Source of the DNA: Ascochyta rabiei
Lineage: Eukaryota; Ascomycota; Dothideomycetes; Pleosporales; Didymellaceae
Direction: 5' to 3'
Assembly (NCBI RefSeq): GCF_004011695.2
Contig: NC_082405.1
Location: 2,045,001 to 2,109,000 of the forward strand
Length of the DNA stretch: 64,000 bases
The notes under the pieces were generated by a model. That model was not told the origin of the DNA. It saw only the letters and a program-made list of their open reading frames with translations, and did not search any database. Each line of letters opens with the position of its first letter. The first letter of the stretch is position 1. Below are positions 1 through 10,366 of this stretch, piece after piece. The position numbers and the translations under genes are program-made.

Positions 1-3000
1 AGCAGGGCGCACCACCGGAGCACCAGCAGGGACCACGCCAGGACCGAGAGCACCAGCGCGCGCCTCGACGACGCCCACCACGACGCCTTGCCCCGCTCGC
101 GCGAGCGTCGCGAAAAGGACAAGAAGACGATGCTGTCCCGCGCCCTGCAAAAGGCCAACACCGCCGTCCTGCTCGACAATGCACAGAACTTCGAGGGCGC
201 CATGGAGGCCTACGAGGACGCCTGCAAGCTCCTCCAGCAGGTCATGATCCGCAGCTCGCAGGACGACGACCGGCGCAAGCTGGACGCCATTGTGAGTGGT
301 CCGAGCCACATCCATTGATGAAACCATGAATCGGAGCTGCGCTCTGCATGCTAACACCACCAGCGCGTCACCTACACCAACCGCATCGAAGAGCTGCGCC
401 GCCTCGACCCTGGATACACACACGGCAGTGGCAAGTCACTCCCCGCGCGGCCCATGAGCGGCGAATCGCTTGACGAGCAGCGCTCCATGTTGCTAGAAGA
501 CGACGATGACGACGACCAAGACGACGACCAAGACGACCCCGACCCCGACCACGACCACAACGACCACGACGACGATCCTGCCGTGATCCAGGCAGCGACC
601 ACTACCAGCATCGTCAACGAGCCCTCTGCCGAACATGTGCCCCTCAAAGACCCAGAGCCGCCCCCAACGCAACCTCTGCCCCTCCGCAAGCCCGAGTTCA
701 CCGGCCAACGCGAGTCGGTAATCAGCACAGCGATTCGTGATGTTCAACGGAACATGCAGACCTCGCACTTCAATCTACAGCCACCGCCCGGGCGACTGGC
801 GGGACCCACCATGCCTACCAGAATCGAATCGCCCATGGATCGGTCGTACATGCCTCCACCTCTATCGCCCAAGCGATCCAAGTCACCCTTGTTCAGCGCC
901 ACGCTCCCGAAAGAGCCATTCGATTCGCACAAGTTGCTCCAGCCACAGCAGCCAGCACAGTCCAGGCATCAGCGCGTCCATAGTAATGAGTCGACGTCCT
1001 GGTTGGACACCATCGACGAGTCTGGGGGTTCCTCGTGCTCGTCTTCGATACGCTCGCTGCCCTTGAGTGGAGTTCGTCGCAAACACGCTCGCAACGCAAG
1101 TGGAGCCACAGAAGCCGAGTTTGATGCTGCCCTCGATGCCGCAGTCGAAGCCGCCTACGATGACGGCTTCGAACCCTTCGACCACGACAGCCTAGCTCCC
1201 GACGGACTCCTCTCGACAAAATTGAGGAATGTAGAGCTGGCCAAGGAGAGGGTGCGGGAAGCTGAGCGAGAAGAAACCATTGCGGCTGCAAAGTACCGCT
1301 TCAAAGAGACGCAGCTGCAAAACGAGACACTACCGCACGTCCGAGAGAGCGCTGAGCTGACGCTCAATGACGAGTCAGAAGAAGAAGAGCGCCTGCTGGA
1401 CGAGATGACCAGAGAGTACATGCTCGATGGGTTCGACTTCGACCTGCAGACCAAATCCTCGCTGCCGCGACAATCAGACTCGAGCGGCTTTTCCGCTTAC
1501 AACAGTTCACTATCTTCCCACAGGACCACGGGGGGAACATCGCTCTCAACGGTTGCAGAGGCCATGCAGCCCAAGTCACTGCCCTTGCACTCTCCTCCAT
1601 CGGCGCCTGCTCCGTCTGGTGCACTGCCAGCGCTGCCAGCGCTGCCAGCGCTTCCTCCTCCACCTCCTTCAGGCGCCCTACCTTCGGTCCCAGAACTCCA
1701 AGCAGCACGACTCACTGATCCAGAGATCACGCCACGACCCACTTCCGCGACAAGAGATACTGCTTCTGTCAGAAGTCGGAGATTATCTGGACAAAATGCC
1801 AAAACGTTGAAGATCGAAACATCCCTGCCTACAGTTTCTGCACCACCGCATACGGAGAAACCTCCGGTACCCGCGAAGAATTCACCCCTCGATGCCCCGC
1901 TGCTGCCCAAGTCGGCCGCTGCAACGGTGTTTTTTAGCAGCACGCAAACCAGTCTAGAGCCGGCCTTCAAAGCGCCAGCCCCGCCTCACCAGACGGGTCT
2001 TGTTGCTCCCTCGCCGCTGCCTGCACTTCCTAGCCCGGCCGACTCAACCGCGACAATATCGCCTGCTACGCCCGCTCTGCCCCATACCCTCTCCACCGAC
2101 CCGGGGCTTGCGGTACCGGGGTCGCCAAAGGGAGCCAAACCATCAGCTCTTGGCATCAGGAAGAACAAATCGTCGTTGAGCCTGAAGCAAAGAACGCTTT
2201 CTACATCAAGTCCAGATGGCTCGGATGCCTCGGTTGGTACACCGCTGAGTACGACCTTCTCCATCACCGGCCGCAAGCCGAGCGTTGCCAACATTGCGCC
2301 GCTGCCCACCCCGGGTCTTCCCACATTCAACCTCGATGGACTGCCAAGCGGTGGGATGAATCTGTTTGAGAGTGATATCCATTCGCCCTTCTCGCCAGGC
2401 TCACCCAGTCCAGCTGTAGCAAATGCTCCGATCCCGCTAGAGCCATGTCCTGACACGTACCTCTTGCGCCCGTTCTGGTTGATGCGGTGCTTTTACCAGA
2501 CGATCGTGCATCCCCGCGGCGGCTATCTGTCGACGAAACTCTTCATCCCACGTGATGTCTGGCGGGTGAAGGGTGTCAAGATCAAAAACATCGAAGACAA
2601 GATTGCCAACTGCGATCTCCTAACTGCAGCGCTGCAGAAGATGGCGTCGATGGACACCCTCGATGCCGATGCAGTCCTAGAGGAGATGCAGGCTTTCGAG
2701 GTCGTGCTCGACCAGGTGCAGACACAGCTTGCGAAGAAGCTTGGGAACGAGGTGGGTGTGCAGAGCGTGTCGACCATGTTCAAAGACGCGACCACAGTCG
2801 GCGAAGGCGCCAGCTCGGGAGACGGCATGAGGAGCATGTACAGTTCGCAGGACAACAGCACAAGCCGTGCCGTAGCGCAGGGCAAGAGCTATCTCTCGTC
2901 GTGGCGGAAGCTGAGGAGCAAGAACTCGGGCGTGAATCTGGCGGCGCTGGCTGGGCCCAAGACCACCAACGGCGATGTACCCAAAGACTCGCTGAACATG

Positions 3001-3321
3001 GCCACCCTCCCCATGACCAGCCTGCCCTCGCTGCGCTTCGCCAAGCGAGACACATCAGGCCTGACCTTTGACGGGCCCAACTCGGGCTACATGAGCAGCT
3101 TGTCGCGGCTCTTCGACTCTGCCCAGATCCTCGACCAAATCGCCCGCCAAGTCGAAGACCCCGGCCTCAAGCACTCGTCGCCTACCCACGTCGGCTTGGA
3201 GCTGTCGTCGCGCCACGCGGCCGAGTTCTTTGGCTTCTACATCTGTCGCTTCGTGCTGACCGATGTCACGATGCTGCTGGATAAGTTTATTAAGAGGGGC
3301 AGCGAGTGGGTGCTCGTATAA
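1..3321 (+). CDS. MIT-domain protein, 5' end outside the window
   Basis: Exons are <1..291 and 364..3321. The 72-nt intron has a GTGAGT donor, a GCTAAC branch site and a CAG acceptor. The joined frame restores an MIT domain of three helices, from SRALQKANTAVLLDN to VTYTNRIEELRRLD, across the splice. MIT domains bind ESCRT-III tails and microtubule-linked partners, so a role in endosomal sorting or cytokinesis is likely by family. After the domain come an Asp-rich run (about 487-575), long Pro/Ser-rich disordered stretches with polyproline, and a conserved-looking C-terminal block (about 2430-3310) without a name I recognise. About 1,080 residues lie in the window, ending YKRGSEWVLV-like with TAA at 3319. 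The frame is open to base 1 without a convincing ATG, so the true start is upstream. The MIT call is firm; the cellular role is inferred. Confidence 0.85.
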
Positions 3322-3601
3322 CCCACACCCACACACATCTACCTACTGTTGCGCTTGATGCAAGTAGGAACCTAATGTTATGACGCACGCACGCACAAGA
3401 CGGGATGGGATGGAATGGGACGGAAAGGCATGGTGCGCTGTGGTATACTCATGTGCCGGATGAGTGATGATACCCGCATCCCACCTGGAGAGATGTGGAT
3501 TGCTTGTTTCCCACGGTCTGTTTACGTACGTCTCGCTTTGCATTGACATGGTATGGGATGGCATGGCATAAGTGGCATGGCATAAGTGGTGTTTATCGGA
3601 G

Positions 3602-3637
3602 TTTTTTTTTTTTTTTTTTGGGGGGGGGGGTTTTTTT
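3602..3637. repeat. Homopolymer run T18-G11-T7
   Basis: Eighteen T, eleven G and seven T in succession, about 280 bp after the MIT gene stop. Exact lengths are prone to sequencing error. Confidence 0.8.
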
Positions 3638-3747
3638 CCATCGTTATTATTACCTTGTTTTATGCCTGTTCTTCTTTTCCTGCCTGGCTGGCTAGCTGGC
3701 AGAAGCACTTGCCCAGTCTTCATTCAAGACGACGATGGGAGGATGCA

Positions 3748-3799
3748 ACGAAGGAAGGAACGAAGGAACGAAGGAACGAAGGAAGGAAGGAAGGAAGGG
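3748..3799. repeat. GGAA / GGAACG microsatellite
   Basis: Short tandem tract mixing GGAA and GGAACGAA units, in the spacer downstream of the MIT-domain gene. Confidence 0.8.
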
Positions 3800-4247
3800 G
3801 AGTCACGCGGGGGGGTTTTTTTTTTCGTCGCGTTCTGTTTCGTTTCCTCGCATTACGTCGTGTTTGAGATATCCCTGCTTGTGGAGAGCGGTGTGGAATG
3901 ATGGGTCGGTGGACGGTGCACAGTCAACGGCGAACAGCGAACAGTGAACAGTGGATAGTGGATAGTTAGATGGATACAGTACGTAAAGAACAAACAACAA
4001 ACACAACCCACACAATCAAGACTCCAAGTACACAGCTTCAGAACACTGAACCCTAATTCAAAACTAACTACCCTCTTTGGAAGGGGGGGAGAAAAAGTTT
4101 ACACAGGGTCTATAGACTGTGCCGCATGCTTGGTTGGAAATCTAGCGCTGGGCTACTCACCGTGCATCGCTGGCTGGAATCGAAAGGTGGGGATGCGCGT
4201 TGCGTTCAGAAGGGGGATGGTTGCTGGGTCAAAGGGGTGTGTATGTT

Positions 4248-4379
4248 GATACTTTTACTGATACTTTTACTGATACTTTTACTGATACTTTTACTGATAC
4301 TTTTACTGATACTTTTACTGATACTTCTACTGAGACTTTTACTGAGACTTTTACTGAGACTTTTACTGAGACTTCTGCT
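4248..4379. repeat. 12-bp tandem repeat, eleven copies
   Basis: Unit GATACTTTTACT begins at 4248 and recurs every 12 bp. From the eighth copy the unit becomes GAGACTTTTACT, and the seventh and last carry further substitutions. The period is a multiple of three, so both open frames across it are repeat translations and not proteins. Confidence 0.9.
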
Positions 4380-5100
4380 GATGCTGATGCAAATCTAAAA
4401 GTAGGTAGGTAATATCTACATCTACATCTACATACCGTATACTAACCACCGTACTACTTCTAACAACATAGACTAACAACCCAGACCAACATCAAGTCGT
4501 CCAGCTGGCAAGTTGCATTGCATACACGCTACGTAAACACAGCTTCTAGCGATACAAACACGCTGCGTGCTGGAATGGGGAGGGCCTTGGAGCTGGGTGC
4601 AGGGACGTGTGTGGGAGAGAGGGTGACGAGGTGGTGGGAGGGAGAAGGGGTGTAGGATTCAGAAGCTAGGTAACGGAACGGAACGGAACGGAATGGAGCG
4701 GAGCGGAGCGGAGGGGAAGAGAGGGTGATGTGGTGGTTCATGTGTTGCTCAGTTGCTGTCTGGCGCTGGTGAGGCTCGTGCTGGTGCGGTGTTTGCTACC
4801 AACGCTGCGTTGTGCGTGTGTGTGTTTTTTGCTGCTTTTGGTCTTGTGGGTGAGGGTTTGCTGGGTTGGTGGATACGTGCTAGCGGGCTGCGTAGATCTT
4901 TCAGTGCTTGAGTGTCGTCTACACGTGCACTCCAAACGCAAGTGTGCTGAGACATCAGGCTCTGTAATACGCGTTGACTTGCTCCCCAGCACCTGGTTCT
5001 TGTTAACAAGGGAAGGACGCTGCAGCCTGAATCTATTAACTAACTCTAACTGAGGAGATCAGTATACATGGATAGTTATATTGCATTAGTAATTAAACGG

Positions 5101-6729
5101 CTTGTTTTTGCCGCGGCGCTGCTGGTGGTACGTTAAGCGGTGCCGGCAAATACCTCTACACCGACCTCGACATCAATCTCTGTCTGCCTCCTGTCAGTGA
5201 GCCAGGAAGCCGCTGGGACCGGGAATGCGACGATGGCTTCGCCGCAGTACCAAAAGTGCGCAAAGGAGGAACTGCACTGCTTCTCAGACATCGCCAACAT
5301 GGGTGAGTTGCCCCCTTGCCTATCTCTTCCTGTATTCTTTCATCTCCACAATTCGACTACTTGAGTTGACACCATCCAGGCTACCATCTATAGCAACTTA
5401 CCCTCCAGTACTGCCGCGATACGCATGCTAGCGGCTGCGAGCTCTGCAATTACACTAGGTGCGAGTGCCTGCGGAATTGCCGGAGGAGTTTCTTCGAGTG
5501 TGTCGACGGAAGTGGGTGGTATTTGTTTCGCTGGTGTACGGGGGTAAGGTGTTCAGGGGGGGGGGCCCTTTGGTTATAGAGATCTTTCTTCAGGGTGTGT
5601 CTATTTTCGGTGTTTTGGGTGACGGAGAGGTTTGGTAGTAGTGACGAAGGGTAAGTAATCATGTGTGGCCGTCTCATGTCTCTTTCTCGCGGATGTTTTC
5701 TCCGGCTGTTGTGTATAGATACAATGACGTAGTGTCGGTCATTAAATACTCCCTGTGTGTAACTTAAGCTTTTTGAGCTTTGGAGGCGCTTGCGGTTCTT
5801 CCCTTACATCGGGCGGGAGCGGTGGAAGGGTTGTTCTCAGCTCTGACGAGGGATTTCTGAAGAGTAGCGCAATGAGAAAATGCAGCAGAAAAGATCGTAC
5901 GAAAAATGGAACGGTAGTACTGCTCCTCGTTGCAAGAACGTGCTTGTGAAGTGTAGGGCTGCGGGTTTGAAATGTAGCTTTGTGTGGGAGTAAGTAACTT
6001 GGTAGCTCATTTGGCACTTAGTAAACGCTTCTGCTGCAGGAGAGAAACGCCTGACTGAGTAGGTGTTACTCTACAATGTGCAAAATATTTTCGGTAAGTT
6101 CTGGCAAATTTTGAGAAAATTGTGTACAGTTATCTACGATATGTTCTGCATGCTTTGTTTGCAAAACTAGCGCGACACAACCTAAGTACTTCTCACAGTG
6201 GAAGGGAAACCTCGCATCTGATCACGCCTGCAGCGGCTACAATATACATAGCCTATGACCCTGGCGTCCCGGTATAAATGCCCGGGGCAATGGGCCAATC
6301 AGTATTAAAGCCCTACTTCTCTTCGGCCCGAAGCGGGTCGCCTGCTGGTAATGATCTCATAGTAGATCGTTTTGACTACAAAAGCCATGCCCCCTGCAGA
6401 AGTTATAGTAAGCTATGGGCCAGACACCTTACAAATATATAGTACGAACAGTAGTCATCCTTGTGGGTTTCAGTACTGACAACGCTTCAGTTATCAGAAC
6501 GTCATTCCTCCTTCTGTTGGATGTGAATTAGCTAACCCAACGTCGACAGCGGCTGGGAGGGAGATCCAAGGCTGTTGACGAAAAAGGCTATACTAATACA
6601 CAGTTCGAAACCCTTCTACAGCTGCTCCTCTACGTCGGACACGCCTTAGCCTGATACCAAGCAACCACTAGAGCCGGTCCATACTCAGAGACCTTTACTA
6701 TCCATATATGTATCAAGAATCAACTACAC
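5101..6729. other. Intergenic with possible broken ORF; AT-richer right half
   Basis: 5133-5550 may hold a decayed Cys-rich ORF (separate entry). From about 5700 to 6720 the DNA is AT-richer, stop-dense in all frames and without recognisable protein similarity. It looks like degraded accessory DNA next to the truncated regulator. I could not identify a transposon in it. Confidence 0.5.
5233..5550 (+). pseudogene. Possible broken small Cys-rich ORF
   Basis: A frame from ATG 5233 encodes MASPQYQKCAKEELHCFSD and ends at a good donor (GTGAGT at 5303). After an acceptor at 5379 the same phase reads YHLY, hits TAG at 5391, then continues into a Cys-dense run (CELCNYTRCECLRNC, eight Cys in about 40 residues) to about 5530. 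The in-frame stop and lack of a signal peptide argue for decay or coincidence. A different frame is open through the second part, so the reading frame is not certain. I recognise no family. Confidence 0.2.
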
Positions 6730-7420
6730 ATGCCTATCGCGCTCACATACAATGAGGCGCTGCTGTTCCACCACTTTACGACGCACCTCGGTCGCTGGAT
6801 GGACTGCACCAATGCTGCGCGCATATTCACGCTGAGCGTATCCGAGAAGGCCAGGGAATCCCCTGTCCTCTGCCACGCAGTGCTGTGCTTTGCGGCGCGC
6901 CATCGCAGAGACGATAGCACTGCAGAGGCGTCGTATGAGCGCTGCGTCAATCTGCTCATCGGCCGCCTCGATGGGGACTCTGCCAGCTACGACGATATGC
7001 TTCTCGCTGCGGTGCTGTTGCTGCATTTTGCTGAACAGCTCAATGGTAAGCTTCCACGTGCCGGCCGGTTGGATTCCCTGCATTTACCATTGTCTAGTCC
7101 ACACCAGCTCAGGCTCGCGCGACAAGCACCATTTGAAAGGGACTTCAAGTATTCTCCATGCTTCTCGGAACAGTTCGGTTGATCCCTCGGCGACTACGCT
7201 TCGCGACGCGGCTTTTTGGGTATACGTGCGGCAGTGTCTCTACAACGCCACCATCAGCCAGGAACCGCTCGACATTGACTTCTCCATCCAGATTCACCCC
7301 ACCGCGGACTCTATACAAGATTCGCATCCGTTGGCGTGGTTGCGGTACGAGACAGCCTGGGCCAACCAGATGCTGTGGCACACTGCCTGCGTAGCCAACT
7401 TCTGCTTCACAGGCACCAGC
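6730..7420 (+). pseudogene. Truncated Zn2Cys6-type transcription factor (Fungal_trans_2 region)
   Basis: Exons 6730..7045 and 7098..about 7420, with a GTAAGC donor and a TCTAG acceptor. They encode a stretch typical of the fungal-specific transcription factor middle domain: ESPVLCHAVLCFAARH, MLLAAVLLLHFAEQLN, then HLKGTSSILHA, LRDAAFWVYVRQCLYNA and WANQMLWHTACVANFCF. A working protein would have an N-terminal Zn2Cys6 DNA-binding cluster and at least another 100-200 C-terminal residues. Upstream DNA is stop-dense with no Cys6 cluster. Downstream the frame runs into a C-run and CA repeats (7446-7500) and then into the 3' end of the opposite GH64 gene. I therefore call a remnant cut at both ends. 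A short DNA-binding-less protein is possible but less likely. Confidence 0.6.
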
Positions 7421-7540
7421 ACGCAGAGCAAAACGACGACTATACCCCCCCCCCCCCCCAATAACACACACACACAGACAGGTCAGCACACCCAACACAC
7501 TCGCATATACAACTCAAGACGGGTACTACCCCACCACCAC

Positions 7541-8830
7541 TCAATTCCCCCCAACCGCAACCGTAAACACCACCGGATCCCCCGCATGCAGTGTCCCCGC
7601 AACATCCCGCCCACCATCCGGCACAACATCATCATACGGAAACGCATAGCCTCTGCCATCCCTCTGCACAGCATGGACAGCCCTAGCATAATGATTCGTC
7701 GTAACATCCTGATAATACATGCTTGGGTTCCCACCATTCGGGAACTGATTCCCCGGGGTGTTGAGCAACTGGCTCCGGTTGAACGCGGCCGCGAGTCGCG
7801 GGATCACGCCGTCGCGGGCCAGGTTCTGCCCTGTCTGGAACGGCCCCGTGCTGCAGGAGAAGATGTCGCTGGAGCTGGGTGCTGAGAAGGAGCCTGCGGC
7901 GCCTAGCTGCAGCTGGTTGTTCACTACCCGGCCTGTGAGGTTCCCGGCTGCGGCTTGCGTGTTGATGGTCAGGTCTTCGTTGCGGTATTTGTTCCAAACG
8001 GCCGTCACGTAGCCGTCCCAATAGTTGCTCCATGCATTGCCATTTGTGGCGAGGAGGTTCGTGGGGTTGAGGACCCGGAGTGGCGTGTTGTTGGTGCTGT
8101 TGTGGATGAGCTGGTCCCATGGCTTGCCGTCGCGGGCGGTTTGGGCGCGCATTTCGTCGACGACGCGCTGGAAGCCGTCGGAGCCCATTCCGGGGACGCT
8201 GAGCGTGCCGCTGTTGGTCGTGGTCAGGGTCAGCGCGACGGGGATGCTGATGAAGTCGACGTAGGAGATGTTTGCGAAGAGCTGGGCGTCGTTGTAGGTG
8301 AACTCTGCAAAGGTCCAATTCAGATTGTAGTTGGGGTCGGACGGGTTTGTGACGCTTGGATTCACAATATTGGGGCCTGGATTCACGAAAAATGTTAGGC
8401 GCGCGTCGACTACGAACCAGATGCGGCCTCCGGCTATCTTGGGGATTGTCACAGCGACAGTACTGCCCGGGGCGCCGAGTGGGATGGCTACGTCTGCTGC
8501 AACGTCGGCCAGTGGTTGAGCAGGTGATGGAGGGGAGTAGACGGTCCTGCCGTCGGCCTGGATGAATATAGGCTTGTTCCCGTCATTGATAGAAAGTCCA
8601 GTGATGTAGGCGAAGACATTGCTCGAGCTGGTTCTGTTTTGGAGGGCGACTTGCAACGTGCCGCTGGTATTTGCTGCCAGAACATGTTGCTGTTTCCGTT
8701 CTACGGCTGCGGGAGCTGGAGCTGGAGCTGGAGTCGGGGAAGTTGTCGATGCCATTGCAGCTGTCCGAGGTGTTGTCTTCCTGCCTGCCTTTCCCCTGAG
8801 CTTTCTAAAGGCTTTCTTTAAAGATTCCAT
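7541..8830 (-). CDS. Glycoside hydrolase family 64 beta-1,3-glucanase
   Basis: Single exon of 429 residues starting at ATG 8830; an upstream GTG in frame is not needed. GH64 enzymes release oligosaccharides from beta-1,3-glucan and have a thaumatin-like fold. Family-typical stretches include LQVALQNRTSSSNVFAYITG near the start, WTFAEFTYNDAQLFANISYVDF, MGSDGFQRVVDEMRAQ and the C-terminal FPYDDVVPDGG. The N-terminus is basic (MESLKKAFRKLRGKAGRK) followed by a Pro/Ala linker, with no classical signal peptide. Secretion is therefore unclear; it may be intracellular or use a non-classical route. The gene converges on the regulator remnant, about 120 bp from its end. Length and domain look complete. 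Confidence 0.85.
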   Translation of the reverse strand: MESLKKAFRKLRGKAGRKTTPRTAAMASTTSPTPAPAPAPAAVERKQQHVLAANTSGTLQVALQNRTSSSNVFAYITGLSINDGNKPIFIQADGRTVYSPPSPAQPLADVAADVAIPLGAPGSTVAVTIPKIAGGRIWFVVDARLTFFVNPGPNIVNPSVTNPSDPNYNLNWTFAEFTYNDAQLFANISYVDFISIPVALTLTTTNSGTLSVPGMGSDGFQRVVDEMRAQTARDGKPWDQLIHNSTNNTPLRVLNPTNLLATNGNAWSNYWDGYVTAVWNKYRNEDLTINTQAAAGNLTGRVVNNQLQLGAAGSFSAPSSSDIFSCSTGPFQTGQNLARDGVIPRLAAAFNRSQLLNTPGNQFPNGGNPSMYYQDVTTNHYARAVHAVQRDGRGYAFPYDDVVPDGGRDVAGTLHAGDPVVFTVAVGGN

Positions 8831-10366
8831 GGTGCTAAACACGGTATGCTATGCAGTAGCGCAAAGCCAATATGTACAGACACGATAGCAAGATCAAGGA
8901 CAGTGTTGCGCGTTCCATGCCGACTTCTTACGGACATTATATACCGACTGCCGGACAGCATCTAAGCTCACTCTGAGAACACTCGTTTCGTCGAGAGCAG
9001 CTGATGTCACACATGCGAAGGAGTGTAAACCGGCTGCGGGATCGGCAACGCCAGTGATAAATGAATGATGGTGGCGTTGAGGTCATTTCGAAAACGCGGC
9101 CAATCAACGCCTGCATTCAGACACCATTTCTGCTCGGTTCGCGCCGACGACCCCAGGTTTTAGAACCACGCGCGTCGCGCAGGTGGTGTTACCATGGCGA
9201 TGCGGGAGTTGCCAAGTACGTGTGCGAGCGGAGTGGAAGCCGAGAAGACAGAGTTGATGTCGAGATATCAGAGCTGCAAGACGTCAAACCAAGACACGAA
9301 ATCCATGCCTTGTGGAAACAACAGCAGCGCCGCAGACTCAGAAAAAGAAAATAGTCGACAAAAAGGTCCGCAAAGAAGCAATTAACCACAGCAAGACTCA
9401 GAAATGACTTCCCAGAATCCAAATTGGTCGGTTCAGACTCGACGCCACAAGTCGTGTCTCATGGCTTGTTGCAGCCAGCTCGTGAGTATCGAGCATGTAA
9501 TAGCACCGTGTGATGCCCCAGAAGAAGAAGGAGAAGCTTCCTTACTTGCACACCACCTAAACAGAAATACAAGCTAGGTGTCAGCAGACAAAACACCTTA
9601 CTCCGGACTGTGTTCGTCGTTATATGCTTCGGCTCAATGTACCGAATGAGACAGCGTGGACTCATGCTGTCGTGTGCTGAGCTAATTCAGTGTAGGTGAG
9701 ACCAGCATTCAAAATCACAGCGCACACTGAGGCTGACAGTGAGGCGTTTGTGGTGCACGTCATGACTAGACAACCCGTTGCTGAAAGTGCACAGGGAGAC
9801 GGATTCGATAAAAGTGGCGAGGAATAGAGAGGGAGAGACGTCTCGCTCGCTTATAAGGTTTCGCTGTGCGACATGACCGTAAGCACGTGATGCAGCTCAT
9901 TTTATATGGGATTTTACAGTTCCAGACTGCATCGAACATGATCAACGAGTGGAAAAGGGGAGAAAAGAACCACTTTTGCTCTGTTTAGAGCCGTGAGTGC
10001 GCTAGGTTGGAAGGTAATCGATAGTGCGAATCATGTATGTTTAACACGGCGAACGATAGAGGCAGAATATAGAGACAGATATAGATACAAAAGACGATGA
10101 GTTAAATTGGATTGATGATTTAGGCGCGATTGACGCTTTCGATTCTACGAAGAAAGCACTCCCACCGTGCCGATATGATATGGCATATGGTGTTAAACCC
10201 AGATACGAAGAGAAGAAAAAACTCCACCCATAGCTACCGAACCCAGTAGCATGCGAAGACCCCATAGAAAGCTCTATGCAGAAAGTCCATGCAAAAAGGA
10301 AGAAACAGAAGAAACAGAGAGTGCGCCGTCCAGATAGCGCCAACACAACCCCAACCAACGCCCAAT
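8831..10366. other. Intergenic
   Basis: About 1.5 kb between the GH64 start and the MPE1 stop. Only short open frames without recognisable similarity (for example 9061-9385). It should contain the GH64 promoter on the left and the MPE1 3' UTR on the right. Confidence 0.5.

Larger units (their letters stand above)
3322..5100. other. Intergenic, simple-repeat rich
   Basis: No credible gene. The stretch holds a T18-G11-T7 run near 3602-3637, a GGAA/GGAACG run near 3748-3799, eleven copies of a 12-bp unit (4248-4379) and a GGAACG/GGAGC run near 4672-4715. Open frames here are repeat translations such as poly-Leu. Confidence 0.7.

Noticed and set aside
4126..4412. Leu-rich and Thr/Asp-rich ORFs
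   Set aside because: Direct translations of the 12-bp minisatellite.
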